Shown: piece after piece, positions 47,986 to 58,624 of the stretch
Position numbering within the stretch: position 1 is the first letter of the stretch
How the letters are laid out: each line of letters starts with the position of its first letter
DNA from: Paragyromitra xinjiangensis
Taxonomy: Eukaryota; Ascomycota; Pezizomycetes; Pezizales; Discinaceae
NCBI GenBank assembly: GCA_038503065.1
Contig: JBCAMK010000016.1
Location: 1,488,001-1,552,000, forward strand
Direction of reading: 5' to 3'
Length of the DNA stretch: 64,000 nt
Notes under the pieces: generated by a model
Seen by the model: only the letters and a program-made list of their open reading frames with translations
What the model was told of the DNA's origin: nothing
Databases searched by the model: none
Position numbers and translations under genes: made by a program

Positions 47986-49256
47986 GAACCAGTGACGCTG
48001 CTCAGATACGAAAGACTTCGTCAGGTATGCCGGCTCTCTGGAGCTGATTTTGCTGGCTTCAAACGCGCTCTGAAGGATTTGATGAAAAGACCAGAAAATC
48101 TTGCTAGGCTTGCGGGGCTTGTAGGGCCAGGTGGGTTGATGGAATCAGCCGAGAGAAAAGAAGCCTAGGGAGCTGGCTGGATTCTATCATTGATGGCAGC
48201 ATCGGAAACGATTACTGGAATCAAGAGGTAGGGAAGATATGGAGTTTCCCTGCTGATAGGGGCAGGTAAGTCTTTCTAGAAGGCGCCTGTAACTTTGGGG
48301 TAGCTCACTAACCCCATGCCATACAGGATTCGAAGCTTTTTGAGAGAAGCTATACTTAAGACTGGACAAGACGTAAGAACTCAAGGCTCGAAGAAACGGT
48401 CGTTGGATAGAGAGGATATCGACCTTAGGCTAGCTGGGAGCCAGGAGAAATTGGAAGGACCCTCTACGCTTCCCCAGTGCCAACCCCAAAACGGCTTCCA
48501 CCTCCCCAGGGCCGGTGGTTTTCTAGCACTAGCAAGCAGCGAGACAAGATATCCAGAAGGAAGCAGATTCTTGGAGACAGTTGATAAACCTAATGTGTCC
48601 ACTGTCAACATTGATATGAATCCCAAGGATGAGAGATTGGCTACAACTGCTCATACTGACTAACAGAAGCCACGCTGGCAACAAGCCTTCTACAAAGATG
48701 GGGAAAGCTATGCCAAACGTGCACGATCCCCCACCAGCCTAGAAGGAACGATTCATAGCCGGCGAGTTATCCCTAGGTCTAACGGGATCACGCCCAGCGA
48801 GATCAAGTCTAACGAGATCGAGCGCAACGATAGTCACTCTGTAATCTACACGAGCTCAAATTTTGCCCTCCTAAAGAAGCTATACCCCGTCCACAAATTA
48901 GCTCTATCCCTATAGAAATGAACAACGGAGAATCTCTTCCGTACAGAACAAAGTCGATTTCCCACAGCCGCGAGGAGAAACTTACGTCAGGGTTTGTTCT
49001 TGAGAGTGTTCTCGCTGGAACTAGCAATATGAAGCTTATATATGGCAACGATGTTCCCACATTAGCTTACCTCGTTCAAAAGCTGCGCGCGAAACATTGT
49101 TTGAACCCAGAACAAGAGATCGTAGCGGTCAGTGTGAAAATTGGGGACATGGTCTACTACAATGTGGGCTTAGATGAGCGCAGAGATTGGAAGTATATCT
49201 TAGGGGTAGTTGAGAGGAGTGGAGCGAGGGCCGAAGTGTTCGTTTCAACTTCCTAA
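47986..49256 (+). pseudogene. Tandem family member B, pseudogene
   Basis: All parts of the family are present but broken. The N-terminal domain starts without an ATG (LLRYERLRQ, DLMKRPENLARLAGL). A TAG falls where the conserved tryptophan of the AWxxWLD block should be, and the frame then shifts by one base before WLDSIIDGSIGNDYW. The phase-2 intron is retained (48266-48326, with an ACTAAC branch site), followed by IRSFLREAILKTG. The linker has a stop at 48661-48663 and more beyond, and the C-terminal domain lies in another frame (about 48987-49256: FVLESVLAG, DVPTLAYLVQKLRAKHCLNP, DERRDWKYI), itself intact. The tryptophan-to-stop change is a G-to-A transition, compatible with repeat-induced point mutation though not proof of it. 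Confidence 0.85.
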
Positions 49257-49624
49257 ATTATCTGTGGGCCAAGCACATGTGGTTGAAAAATGACCGGAGT
49301 CAAGGTAAACAAAGCTGATACCAACCACAGAGAAGGGATATATTTTCAGCAAGGTAAGCCGCATAGAGCCTAATACCGAGTCTACAGGATTCATTTCTAA
49401 TGCCAATATTCACTCAAGATACGAGAATAGTCTACAAAATTTTTAATTTGACGTGATCCCTATCCTTCAAGAAAGAGGTCTTAGCAGAATCAAGTTCGTG
49501 CTCAAGGTAGAATGTCGCGTAATTCACTGGTGTTTTCTTGATCAAGTTACTTACAAGTCACGCAAGTTTCGTATCTCTTCGGCCTTTGGTACTTTTAGTG
49601 GCGCTCATGCTAATCTGAATGCCC

Positions 49625-49678
49625 TCCCTTTTTTTGTTTTTGTTTTTGTTTTTCTGTTTGTTTTGTTTTGTTTTTTTA
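49625..49678. repeat. T5G-type simple repeat
   Basis: TTTTTG units repeated with small variations (TTTTTGTTTTTGTTTTTG, then TTTGTTTTGTTTTG). Low-complexity slippage product. Confidence 0.85.
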
Positions 49679-50334
49679 AAGGGGGGAGGGGTTTGATGCC
49701 AGCAGATTGGATTAGAAAATAATAGTTGTACAAAAGCAAAGCTGAAACTGCTTCTGGTTAACACTATATCTAGGTTTTACTAGAAGCTTCTCTAATGGCC
49801 ACCGTTCTTGTCTTCAGACAGGTGCAGATCTGCAACACTTATGCAATATAAGAAATTTAGGAGAAGAGCTTTGATCCTATGTCCCCCGGTTCTATCAACA
49901 GACTCTCAGGAGGTTAGTGACGGAGCCCTAGTTTTCTTGAATTGGGAACTGCGAATAGTACTAATCCCGGACTAATCGGGAGGTGTCCGGCACAACTCGA
50001 TCTTTAAGAAGCGGAGCTAGATCTTTTGTGTGAAGACTTCGGTATCAGAATTTGCGTCACCGCCGGAGTTGCAGATAGTGGAAGATGGTTGGCTAGATCT
50101 TATCATATTGACCTACTGACCGTTTTTTAACCGCTCTCCCGAAAGTTTGTGCTACTTGTGGGACAAAAAAAAAGTTGGAGCTAGCAGAAACTAAGGTGTG
50201 GAGGTCCAGACGGTACGAACAGTCATACTTTGCTTTAGCAGGGTAGTTGACTAGCCGGAATTTCGCTCTCGATTACCCCTAATGATAATACTTTGTGTGG
50301 AAGTTTTAGCGATACCGAACCATCGTCAATGATT

Positions 50335-50452
50335 TACAAGCGTACGGGGGGTGAAGTTAGAACGGCCAGGATGTTCAGCCACAAAGATTAAGCTACAAAA
50401 AACGATTTTTCAGCACCCTTGCCGTTCCAACTTCACCCCCCATACGCTTGTA
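50335..50452. mobile_element. Foldback/MITE-like hairpin, 118 bp
   Basis: The left arm (50335-50366, starting TACAAGCGTACGGGGGG) and right arm (50421-50452, ending CCCCCCATACGCTTGTA) are reverse complements over 32 bp with two mismatches, both transitions, around a loop of about 54 bp. The size and structure suit a miniature inverted-repeat element or the template of a hairpin RNA. Its TIRs are unlike those of the 38-42 kb elements. Confidence 0.72.
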
Positions 50453-51430
50453 CCAATTTTCTAACCCACATGCAGGTGTGGGTGTACAGATAAACCTCAA
50501 GAAAAAAAACAAGGTTGTACCTTGTCTCATCATCGGGTACTTGTTTCAAGAACGATTCTGTGATATGCTGGAAACGGTCGCTGGGCAGAAGAGAGATGGG
50601 GGGCCTTGGATGCGGAGCACGGACCATGTCACACGAAGGCCATACCGATCTGTTACCAGTTTCAGATGCCTACCAAAGCATTGGTTGCTGGAAACCAAAA
50701 CTCTCCGCTTGAAGCGGGATCGCTACCGCTTGGAACTTAACACATTCGCCTGGTTCTCCCTTACCCGATAGAATTGCGGGTTTACAGTGATAGATTTTGG
50801 ATGCGCTATAGAGATAGCTCGCACACCTTTGGCCGAATAGATATTTTTCAGCTAATAGTCTTTGATTGCATATGCACTACGTATGAGAATACTACATGTC
50901 TGGCGGAGGCTTGCACGGTAACTCGAGGAGACGGATAAATCCGCCCATCCATCGTCATATATTGGTCCTAGTACTTGCGTGCAGAGCATGAAGGCAGTCT
51001 GGGTTTCACATGAATTGTATGGTGAGCCTATGAGCGAATAATCCCGCCCTCCGAGCCTCGCATGCCAGCCTCGAGAGCAGTGGCATGAGGGTTCTCTACG
51101 CCAATTATACCTTTCGTAGAGCTCTTGGTCCTGGTGGGGTTGTCTCACTATTCCTTGTCAGGAAAACGCAAAGCTTCTGGCAACATGCAATAATTTACTG
51201 GGAATTCCACAAGGGACGTGCCGAACCCCGATCCCGGAGACCTAGCAAAGAATACATTAATTAAGGATGTGAGACTTTCTAAAAAACATCGCGTTTTCCT
51301 AATAATTGTTTTTCTCCCCTTGGAGAAATATATATAAAGCCCGACCAATATTAGCCCACCGCCATCACAACCTCATTACCATTACTTACACATCCAAGTT
51401 CTAATTCATTACTTCCTCTATTCGATAACA

Positions 51431-52512
51431 ATGTTTGTAGAAGTACTTCGCCAGAAAAGTGACTTCACTCCGGGCGAATTTGCGCGTTTCCGAGAGGTGA
51501 TTACGAACTTGCTTCTACAGCCAGAGAATCGCATCGCGTTCGATGGACCAGGCTCAGGTTCAGCTGCATCGCAGCGTAAGATAGATTATGAGGAATGGTT
51601 GGATTCATTTCTCGACGGCGGTATTGGGAGCCGGTATTGGGGACTGGGAACAGAAAGGAAATGGAGTTTTCCTCACGAGAGAGCCCAGTAAGTCTTCCAC
51701 TCTGTATGCTCACAATTCTTGCGGAAGGAAAGGTGAGCTAATATAGCGTTCGCAGAATCCGAGTATTCTTAAGGGAAGCTGTTTTGCTCGTAGCAAATAT
51801 CGCAAGGCGTAATCAAAGAATAGGGAGAGCTATGTTACCAATAGGGCAGCCTCTAGACAAATCTGGGGACGGATCAATAGATCCTCCCTCACGAGATCTG
51901 TCGATACAGCAATCCCAGGGGCATTCGCGGGAGAATTCGAGTGCTCCCGGAAGCATCAACCCCACTATTACCATCACGAACCCACCAAAACGTCCACGAG
52001 GACGCCCTCGAAAGACTTTGGGCTCTATCACAGTTACGGGATCAACTGTCCCTAAAACCCCAGCGAAAACCCCAGCGAAAAGACAATGTCTAAAGCGGAA
52101 AATGCCAATCAGGGGCATGGCAACTCCCAGCACTAGACGTCGGAGGGCTACTACAGCAATCAGTCTTGACTCCGACGACGACTCCACAGATACCTTATAC
52201 TCAACCCCTAATCCTTCAAATTCCCGTAATCCCGAGAAACAAACCGGGTCCAAGTTCACGCTTGAGACTAGTCTCAAAGGCCGCAGTGCCAAGGTTGTTT
52301 ACGTTCATCTTCCCACTCTGGGCAATCTTGTCAAAATGATGCGTGAGAAACATGATATGGCCCCTGAGCAGGAGATCCAGAGCATTGAGGTGAAGACTGG
52401 GAGTAAAGTTTTTGATATGGATATGGAAGAATTTCAATTTCAGCATATCTGGGAGGTGATTGCAAAGAATGGGGGAAAGGCTGAGGTCATTGCTATAGTT
52501 TCTGAGGAATGA
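51431..52512 (+). CDS. Tandem family member C with AT-hook
   Basis: Two exons, 51431-51687 and 51756-52512, give 337 residues; the intron is again phase 2 (splitting the last codon of HERAQ). The N-terminal domain shows VLRQKSDFTPGEFARFREVI, QPENRIAFDGPG, YEEWLDSFLDGGIGSRYWG and RKWSFPHERAQ. After IRVFLREAVLLVANI, the linker carries a perfect AT-hook, KRPRGRPRK (about 164-172), a motif that inserts into the minor groove of AT-rich DNA, plus basic stretches (KRQCLKRKMPIR, STRRRRAT). The C-terminal domain (about 253-337) has FTLETSLKG, LPTLGNLVKMMREKHDMAPE and GSKVFDMDMEE. It lacks the RDWKYI block of its sisters, having FQFQHIWEVI instead. Predicted to be nuclear. Confidence 0.85.
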
Positions 52513-54189
52513 GTGATATAAACTCAGTTTCAGTCTTTTCATTTAGATCTAATATTGACGATGGAGGCAACCATCGGGGTAGAGAAGTTGTGGAAGTAGC
52601 TTAGGGTGTCATCATTTTCTAGAAACTTTACGCGTTTAATTCTTTTTTACTAGTTTAGTGGCAATAAATTTATCTCCTTAGTCAATCGAACGAGCGATAT
52701 TTATGATGACCAAAACTTCATTACAGGACGAAACCCAAAAATTTCAGAGGAATTGAAACTGAGTGTATTTTTTCCACAGCAATTAACAGAACCCTATGTT
52801 CTAGGAGATCGACAGGAGAACTATAGGAACCCTCGCCAACTTGCAATTGATAGTCTGGGGACGCGTCGACACCGCGGTAAATCCACGCGACTATCCACCC
52901 AAACCCCAGATGGTCACGAGAGTGACCAGTCACCAAATATCGCCAGAATCTTGTTTTGGGGCCGTACCAATCCAAAGCCCCCACGAATCTTTTTCGGCCT
53001 TCGTATCATTTACGGACCCCGAATAGCCTACTTATATTAGTCATAGCCGGATCAGAGACATTATCCGGGGAGCACGAATTACCGACACCAATCACGCAGG
53101 GAAAAACATGGTTTTCAAGGGGAAAAAGGATTAAAATGCAAGTTTGTGGCACAGTGGCTTCCTTTCCGAGGCATAAAGATACATGTACATCAGCCCACGG
53201 ATCGATATCATCCACACCAAGGAAGCGGAAAAAGACACAAAACGATACCACAACAATAACAACAACGGCAACAGCGGACATTACGTCTAATTGCATAACT
53301 AAATCCGTTTATAGGCGATTTTCCTTCTTTTCCCTGACGCTTCTACAGGCGGCTTCCTCCTTCCAGATGATCTCACCAGCAAAATTTTACCTTGCTAAAC
53401 GACCAGGAAGTCGTCAGCCCCACGCAAGGCTATCGGGAAAGATACCAGGAAATTTGTACCCTAAAACTCATCGGGGTAGGCCGTCGAGAGATAGATAAGT
53501 CTGGAAATGCACGCAGAGTCCTGCTGACCATCGGTCATCGGAAACAACAACACAGGCTGTGAAGAACTAGTAGATCAGCTGAACACGCGGGGATCAACTC
53601 CTGTCTCACTTTACGGGAGTTATCTTGCTATTTCAAGCATCGAGCATCAGTAGAAAAAGCATCAGGAACGTTGGTTGTGAATGTGTAAAATTACATGTGA
53701 GAGGAGTATCCATGGCCTGATACATTCGATCTCCGTAACCCTGCTTATGGAGATGGTTTTACTACGGCTTTACGAAGTGACTTTCCCTATGCAAATTTTC
53801 TAAAGAGAACATAGCACATTTCCATGTCTCTTAGGGCTTACTTTACTGGTTATAGTAGCCACGTAGCGGGAATATGAAACGAGTAGTGGTTAGGCTACAG
53901 TGGAATCTGCGTGTCTTACCAAAACAAGATAGCTAAGCCCCAGACCTGGGTTGGCCCCTATCGCTTTTCACTGTGGGGCCTGCTACCTAACTTTTTTTCT
54001 CTCTTCAGTAGAGCTATCATACCCCTGACTACTCTCTTCGGCGGGATTGTGAATTTCCAGGACTGAACTCATCTACTTTCCGTCACTCTAGAGACACGCT
54101 CACGAAGAAATTCCATTAGGATCATAGGGCCAGGAACAATATACACCTAAAGCCAGCGAAGGAAATATCAGAACACTGACTGAATTCAT
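52513..54189. other. Intergenic, member C to relic F
   Basis: No supported gene. The frame at 52956-53498 (+, 180 codons) crosses AT-rich sequence, overlaps opposite-strand frames and has no motif. TACATGTA at 53180. Confidence 0.45.
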
Positions 54190-54630
54190 TCATCGGTACT
54201 AGTACTGGAGAACTTGTTGGGATTTAGAAGTAGAGAGAATGGAGGTTTCCTACAGATGGAGGAATGTGAGTTATTCCAGTACCTAGAGGTGTCAAATAAC
54301 CATGTGCTTCCTATTAATCGTATCACTGGCAGGCTTCTTGAGAGCAGCTGCTCTCTCTGACTTCTGACAGAGACTTGATGGAAGTAACGAGGTTTTACCT
54401 TGCAAGCTCGTCACAAACTAATCTGTTGTAGGTCCTAACAACTTGGTTCCGTCTTTGAAGCGATCATCTTCGAACCGAATAGTGGGGATATGATCCACAG
54501 CACTAATAACCATTTACTGGCTCGTTCTATTAAGGAAGTATGTGGGTAGCATGAGCTTTGTCCAGAGCAGGAGATCACAAGAATCAAAGTGAAGACAAGT
54601 GACAAAGTATTCAAAACTAACACGTAAGGT
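54190..54630 (+). pseudogene. Tandem family relic F
   Basis: Short fragments keep the family's order. First come traces of the WLDxFIDGGIGxxYWG and KWxFP blocks (about 54185-54270, with stops). A GTGAGT donor-like site (54268) and a CTGGCAG acceptor-like site (54332) at the conserved intron position follow, then a remnant of the post-intron FLREA-type segment. Finally CPEQEITRIKVKTSDKVF (about 54560-54620) matches the PEQEI block of the C-terminal domain. Most of the linker is gone. Confidence 0.7.
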
Positions 54631-55736
54631 TATAGAGCATTCAATCCTTTAAAGTGATATACTAACAAAAGCCAGAGAAGTCAGATGAGACGGTTCTCTA
54701 AAGGACGAGGGGAAAGTTTGAATGCCGCCAAAGGTGATCTCTTGTGGACGCCTGATCGTATTCCTGGCAGATAGTCAAATTTTGAGGATTTCAGAATCGA
54801 TCATTCACCCTGTTTCTTTAGGCTTGGCGCCAAGGCTTCCATTTAGGCATGGCTGTAAATTAATTGATTGATTAGTTGCGGGAAAGGAGGCTGCAAACAA
54901 GGCGGCTATTCATCCAAGGCTAAAGCTGTCCATATATAGGCCCAACAGTGGCGATGTGAGCTCAGTCAAGTCTGCCTTCCAATATCCGCGTATCTCAAGA
55001 GTGATACAAGGAGAAGTGGATTGATGTCTCCATAGCCCGAGAAATAGCAAGACGAAGGCTAGGGCTAAAAGGGGAAGAAAGTGCCGATATCCTAGAGCTT
55101 TCGCCGAGAGAATACCAATAGGAGAAGGCTTATTAGCGCTTGCACCTCTAACACGGGGCGCGCTCCGGGAGCGGGTGACATGTCATGATCGACGCGTGTG
55201 GCTTGGCATTGTGGCTTGTCGGCTTCAGCGCTAAACTAACCTCACAACTACAACTTCTGTCCATACCCAACTCCTCTCCATGTACCCAACTCCGACCTTT
55301 CGTTAGGCTATCGAAACATTAGAGGTTTCTCTGTTAGGATCGTGGCTGTTCGGGGTTCACACCAACTCGAAATCACACATGGAGCGGGAATAACCGTTGA
55401 ACCACCATCCGGCACTCCTGCTTCCCCTGATAAAAGCATCATAAAGTGAACCATAAGCCCCCTATAGAGGCTAAGGGAGATTTTACCGCATATATTGTTC
55501 TAATGAAAGACACAGTATACTAAAAACAGCCGTCTGATGTCAACCTTGGAGTGTTTTGCTTGGCGGTTCTCGCCAATAGGATCATTCACTACTAAGAGGG
55601 GTTAGTGTTGCCGCCAAGCGTTCGGCGCTTCCCATGTCACTACAAGCACCCCCTGTTGCACTACAACCACCATCACGCTCGCCACAACCGCCTACACGCC
55701 CGAGCTCTAAACTCACCACCACAATCGTCGGTATCA
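54631..55736. other. Intergenic, relic F to member D
   Basis: No gene seen. The stretch 55600-55736 before member D is open in frame but has no ATG until 55737; it is CA-rich (CACCATCACGCTCGCCACAA), like a fungal leader. Confidence 0.5.
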
Positions 55737-56894
55737 ATGCGCGCAGAAGTCTTACGTGAGAAAGGCGGATTCACTGCACCGGACTTTACAATTTTCCGGG
55801 GAGTCCTCACGGACTTCCTCAAGCAGCCAAAGAATCACCTTGGACTCGAGGGTCCCGGACGACATGTATCGCAGCGTCAGCAGGCTTGGGAGGAGTGGTT
55901 GGACGAATTCATTGATGAGAAAATTGGAAGAATGTTTTGGGGTCAAGGAACGACGAGGAAATGGAGTTACCCCGCTGAGAGAGACAAGTGAATTCTTTCG
56001 AATCCATGCGCATGGAATTTTGCGTCTTACGACCGATAAGCTAATCCTGCTTCTCGCAGGATCCGAGAATTTATGAAGGAGTCTACTATAGATATTGCAT
56101 ATCTTATGAGGTGCAAAGAAAACAGCCGGATTATGAAGGCATCTCACACCAAGGAAGAGCCCAAAAGTGATAGCAACCCATCCGGATCAACAGACGCCCC
56201 TTCTGAGCTAGATACGATAACTATGCCGATAAAACGCCCTCGAGGACGTCCCCGAAAGTCGTTCAACCCTATTGAAATTACCGATTCAACGATTATCAGA
56301 CCCCCAGGAGAAGACGATCGAGGTCTAAAGCGGAAACGATCTCTTGTGGAAATAGCACCCTCTAGTTCTAGACCCCATGGTTTTCGCCTAGACATCAATA
56401 TCGACCCTACGGTGATTAACGTTGATTCTGGGGGTGGGCCTTCTACTGTTACCTCACGACCACAGCCACCTTTACCGCCTGCACAACCACTTTTATTACC
56501 CCCTCAGTCACCTTTATTACCACAGCCACCTTTACCACCCGTACCGATACCTCAACAAGCCCCACCACCTCTGCCACAGCCCCCAAATCCCCCGGTTCCT
56601 CGTGATCCCCCTCAGGAGCGCGGGTTGGATTTCGTCCTTGAGACCAGCATTGAGGGTCCCGGTGAGATCAAGCTTATATATGGCGTTGATGTCCCTTCAC
56701 TAGCTCGACTCGTCGAAATGATACGTAGAAAACACCACCTAAAGCCAGAACAGGACATTCGAGCCATGAAAGTGAGAATTGGAGGCAAGATCTTTAGTGT
56801 GGACTTGGACGAACAAAGAGACTGGAAGTATATTTCGGGAGTAGTCGTAGAGTACGGAGGAAGAGCTGAAATGGTTGTTTCTATCGTGTCCTAA
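55737..56894 (+). CDS. Tandem family member D, AT-hook and proline-rich linker
   Basis: Two exons, 55737-55987 and 56060-56894, give 361 residues. I chose the ATG at 55737 because the open frame further upstream contains no ATG and aligned sisters begin here. The N-terminal domain reads VLREKGGFTAPDFTIFRGVL, NHLGLEGPG, AWEEWLDEFIDEKIG, FWGQGTTRKWSYPAERDK. The phase-2 intron is followed by IREFMKES. An AT-hook KRPRGRPRK lies at about 142-150, then a long proline/leucine-rich stretch (about 205-265). The C-terminal domain (275-361) is the clearest of the family: FVLETSIEG, IKLIYGVDVPSLARLVEMI, KHHLKPEQDI, KIFSVDLDEQRDWKYISGVV, RAEMVVSIVS. The order strand-strand-helix-strand-strand-helix-strand resembles a ubiquitin-like beta-grasp (inferred by eye). 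Confidence 0.87.
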
Positions 56895-57402
56895 GCTAGT
56901 TGTGGGTGGAAAGTAATGATGCGGATATGGTGGTGGATTGCGGGGGAGATGAAACGACGGGTAAGCTAGTACTCAAGTCCTTTAATTTGGATGGATTATT
57001 GATAGGGAGGCAGTTTTTGAGGCGGTGGAGGGTTATATATACTGGGTTAGGGATTTTCTTTCGTTTTCGTAGAAAGCTGTGTTGTGTTTTCGTTTTCGTT
57101 TTGGTGATACCTGATGCCATCCATATATAGCAATGAGTTGGATTAGCAATCGGTTAGGCCAATAGTAGATACCAGCTTGAATTCCAAATAAGATTACTTG
57201 TTAATAAATGACTGATTTTATTGGCGAGAGATCCGGAGATCTTTGTAGTGTTTAGAATACTGTGTGATGTTGATAGTCTAGTGTGGCTGGGTCTGTGGCT
57301 AGTGCTCCAACTAGACCTAAAAGATATGTCTCAGCTTCAACCTCATCCCCACCATAACAAACATACAGGACATTATCCACGATTATATTCCAGTCCCCCA
57401 TC
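56895..57402. other. Spacer between members D and E
   Basis: Short intergenic segment holding the terminator of D and the promoter of E; CA-rich leader (CCACCATAACAAACATACAG) just before 57403. No gene. Confidence 0.5.
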
Positions 57403-58624
57403 ATGCTATTAACATCCTGGGAGCTTCTCCGTCAAAAGTGCAACTTTTCCGAACTCGAATTCGCGCTATTCAGAGACCTCCTAAGAGCGCATCTCCAAAG
57501 TCCTGAGAATCGCGTTGGACTGGAAGGACCGTGGCCAATACGGCGGAGGAGAGCTTGGGAGAAGTGGTTGGATGTGTTTATAGATGGTGGTATTGGGAAT
57601 CAGTATTGGGGTCGGGGAATGGCGGGGAAGTGGTGTCTGGTGACTGAGAGAGATAGGTAGGTCATTTGGTGGTAGTTGGTTGCGGATGGATGCTGATTTT
57701 GGGGTTGGTAGGGTTCGGGGTTTCTTGAGAGAGGCGGTGATGTTTGTTGCGGGGATAGTAAAAAGGGAACTTAGGGTTGAGAGGAAGAGGCTCTGGAAAG
57801 CACGGTCTTTGGAATCATTCGGGATCATATCTGGGGATGGGATATTGGAAGGATATTCTGAAGATTTCGAAACCAGGACTGAATGCTCGGCATTAGCAAC
57901 TACTTTGGAGAAAAAGCAACGAACCAGTGCATCGATTGGGCATTCCCACAGACTAAGCGGATTAAACACCGAGCGCTCAAAGCTAAAAGCCATCCCGCAG
58001 GAGGCAGCACAGGAAGCTCATGAATCCAAAAATAAACGCCCCGAATTTTCCGTAGTCATTGGCATCAACACCAAGCCGGAGGCATTAGCAAAAAAGCTGC
58101 GATATAGCGATCCTAAGCACCCCGAAACCCCCGGGAAGCTCACCCATCAGCCTCTAGGGCAGATACCCCCGGACTCCACCGAGAAAAAAGTCTCTACTGT
58201 GACTAAAGAACGTACAGTAAGAGCTCAAATAACATTGGGGGCTGGGCCAAAAGACACCTCACCTGCCACCGATATACCCCCCGTCACCGCCGAAACTGGT
58301 TCGCGACATACTATTGTCTTTTCTGCGAGCGATACAACCTTCTCTAGCTCAGAGTGTTCGGATTTTGTCCTTGAGACTTGCCTTGGCGAATCGCCCGAGA
58401 TTAAGTTCGTCTATGGCGCGAATTTACTCTCTCTCCCAAATCTCATCGACAAGATCCGTGAGAGACATCACCTAAAACATGATCAAGAGATTTTAGAAAT
58501 GAAGATAGCCATCGGGGATAAGATATTTGATGTGAACCTGAAGGAGCCGAGAGACTGGAAGTATATCTCAAAAGATATTGCCGACAATGGTTCTAGAGCT
58601 CAGGTTCTCGTCTTAATATCTTAA
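57403..58624 (+). CDS. Tandem family member E
   Basis: Two exons, 57403-57656 and 57712-58624, give 388 residues, the longest member. The N-terminal domain reads LLRQKCNFSELEFALFRDLL, SPENRVGLEGPW, RAWEKWLDVFIDGGIGNQYW, then a shortened GKWCLVTERDR in which the usual FP is lost. The phase-2 intron (55 nt) precedes VRGFLREAVMFVAGI. The linker (about 105-300) is Lys/Glu/Ser/Pro-rich without an AT-hook. The C-terminal domain (303-388) shows FVLETCLGES, IKFVYGANLLSLPNLIDKIR, RHHLKHDQEI, DKIFDVNLKEPRDWKYI and AQVLVLIS. It lies about 0.5 kb after D, head to tail, the closest pair of the cluster. Confidence 0.86.

Larger units (their letters stand above)
49257..51430. other. Intergenic between family members B and C
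   Basis: No gene. Holds a T/G-rich simple repeat (49625-49678) and a foldback element (50335-50452), both listed separately. The frames at 50448-50771 (+) and 50852-51348 (-) lack motifs. A TATATATAAA box sits about 100 bp before member C (about 51328). Confidence 0.5.

Noticed and set aside
52956..53498. 180-codon ORF between family members
   Set aside because: No domain motif and no relation to the flanking paralogs; the frame crosses AT-rich intergenic DNA.
55605..55736. N-terminal extension of family member D
   Set aside because: The frame is open but contains no ATG before 55737; the extension is His/Pro-rich leader-like sequence absent from paralogs.
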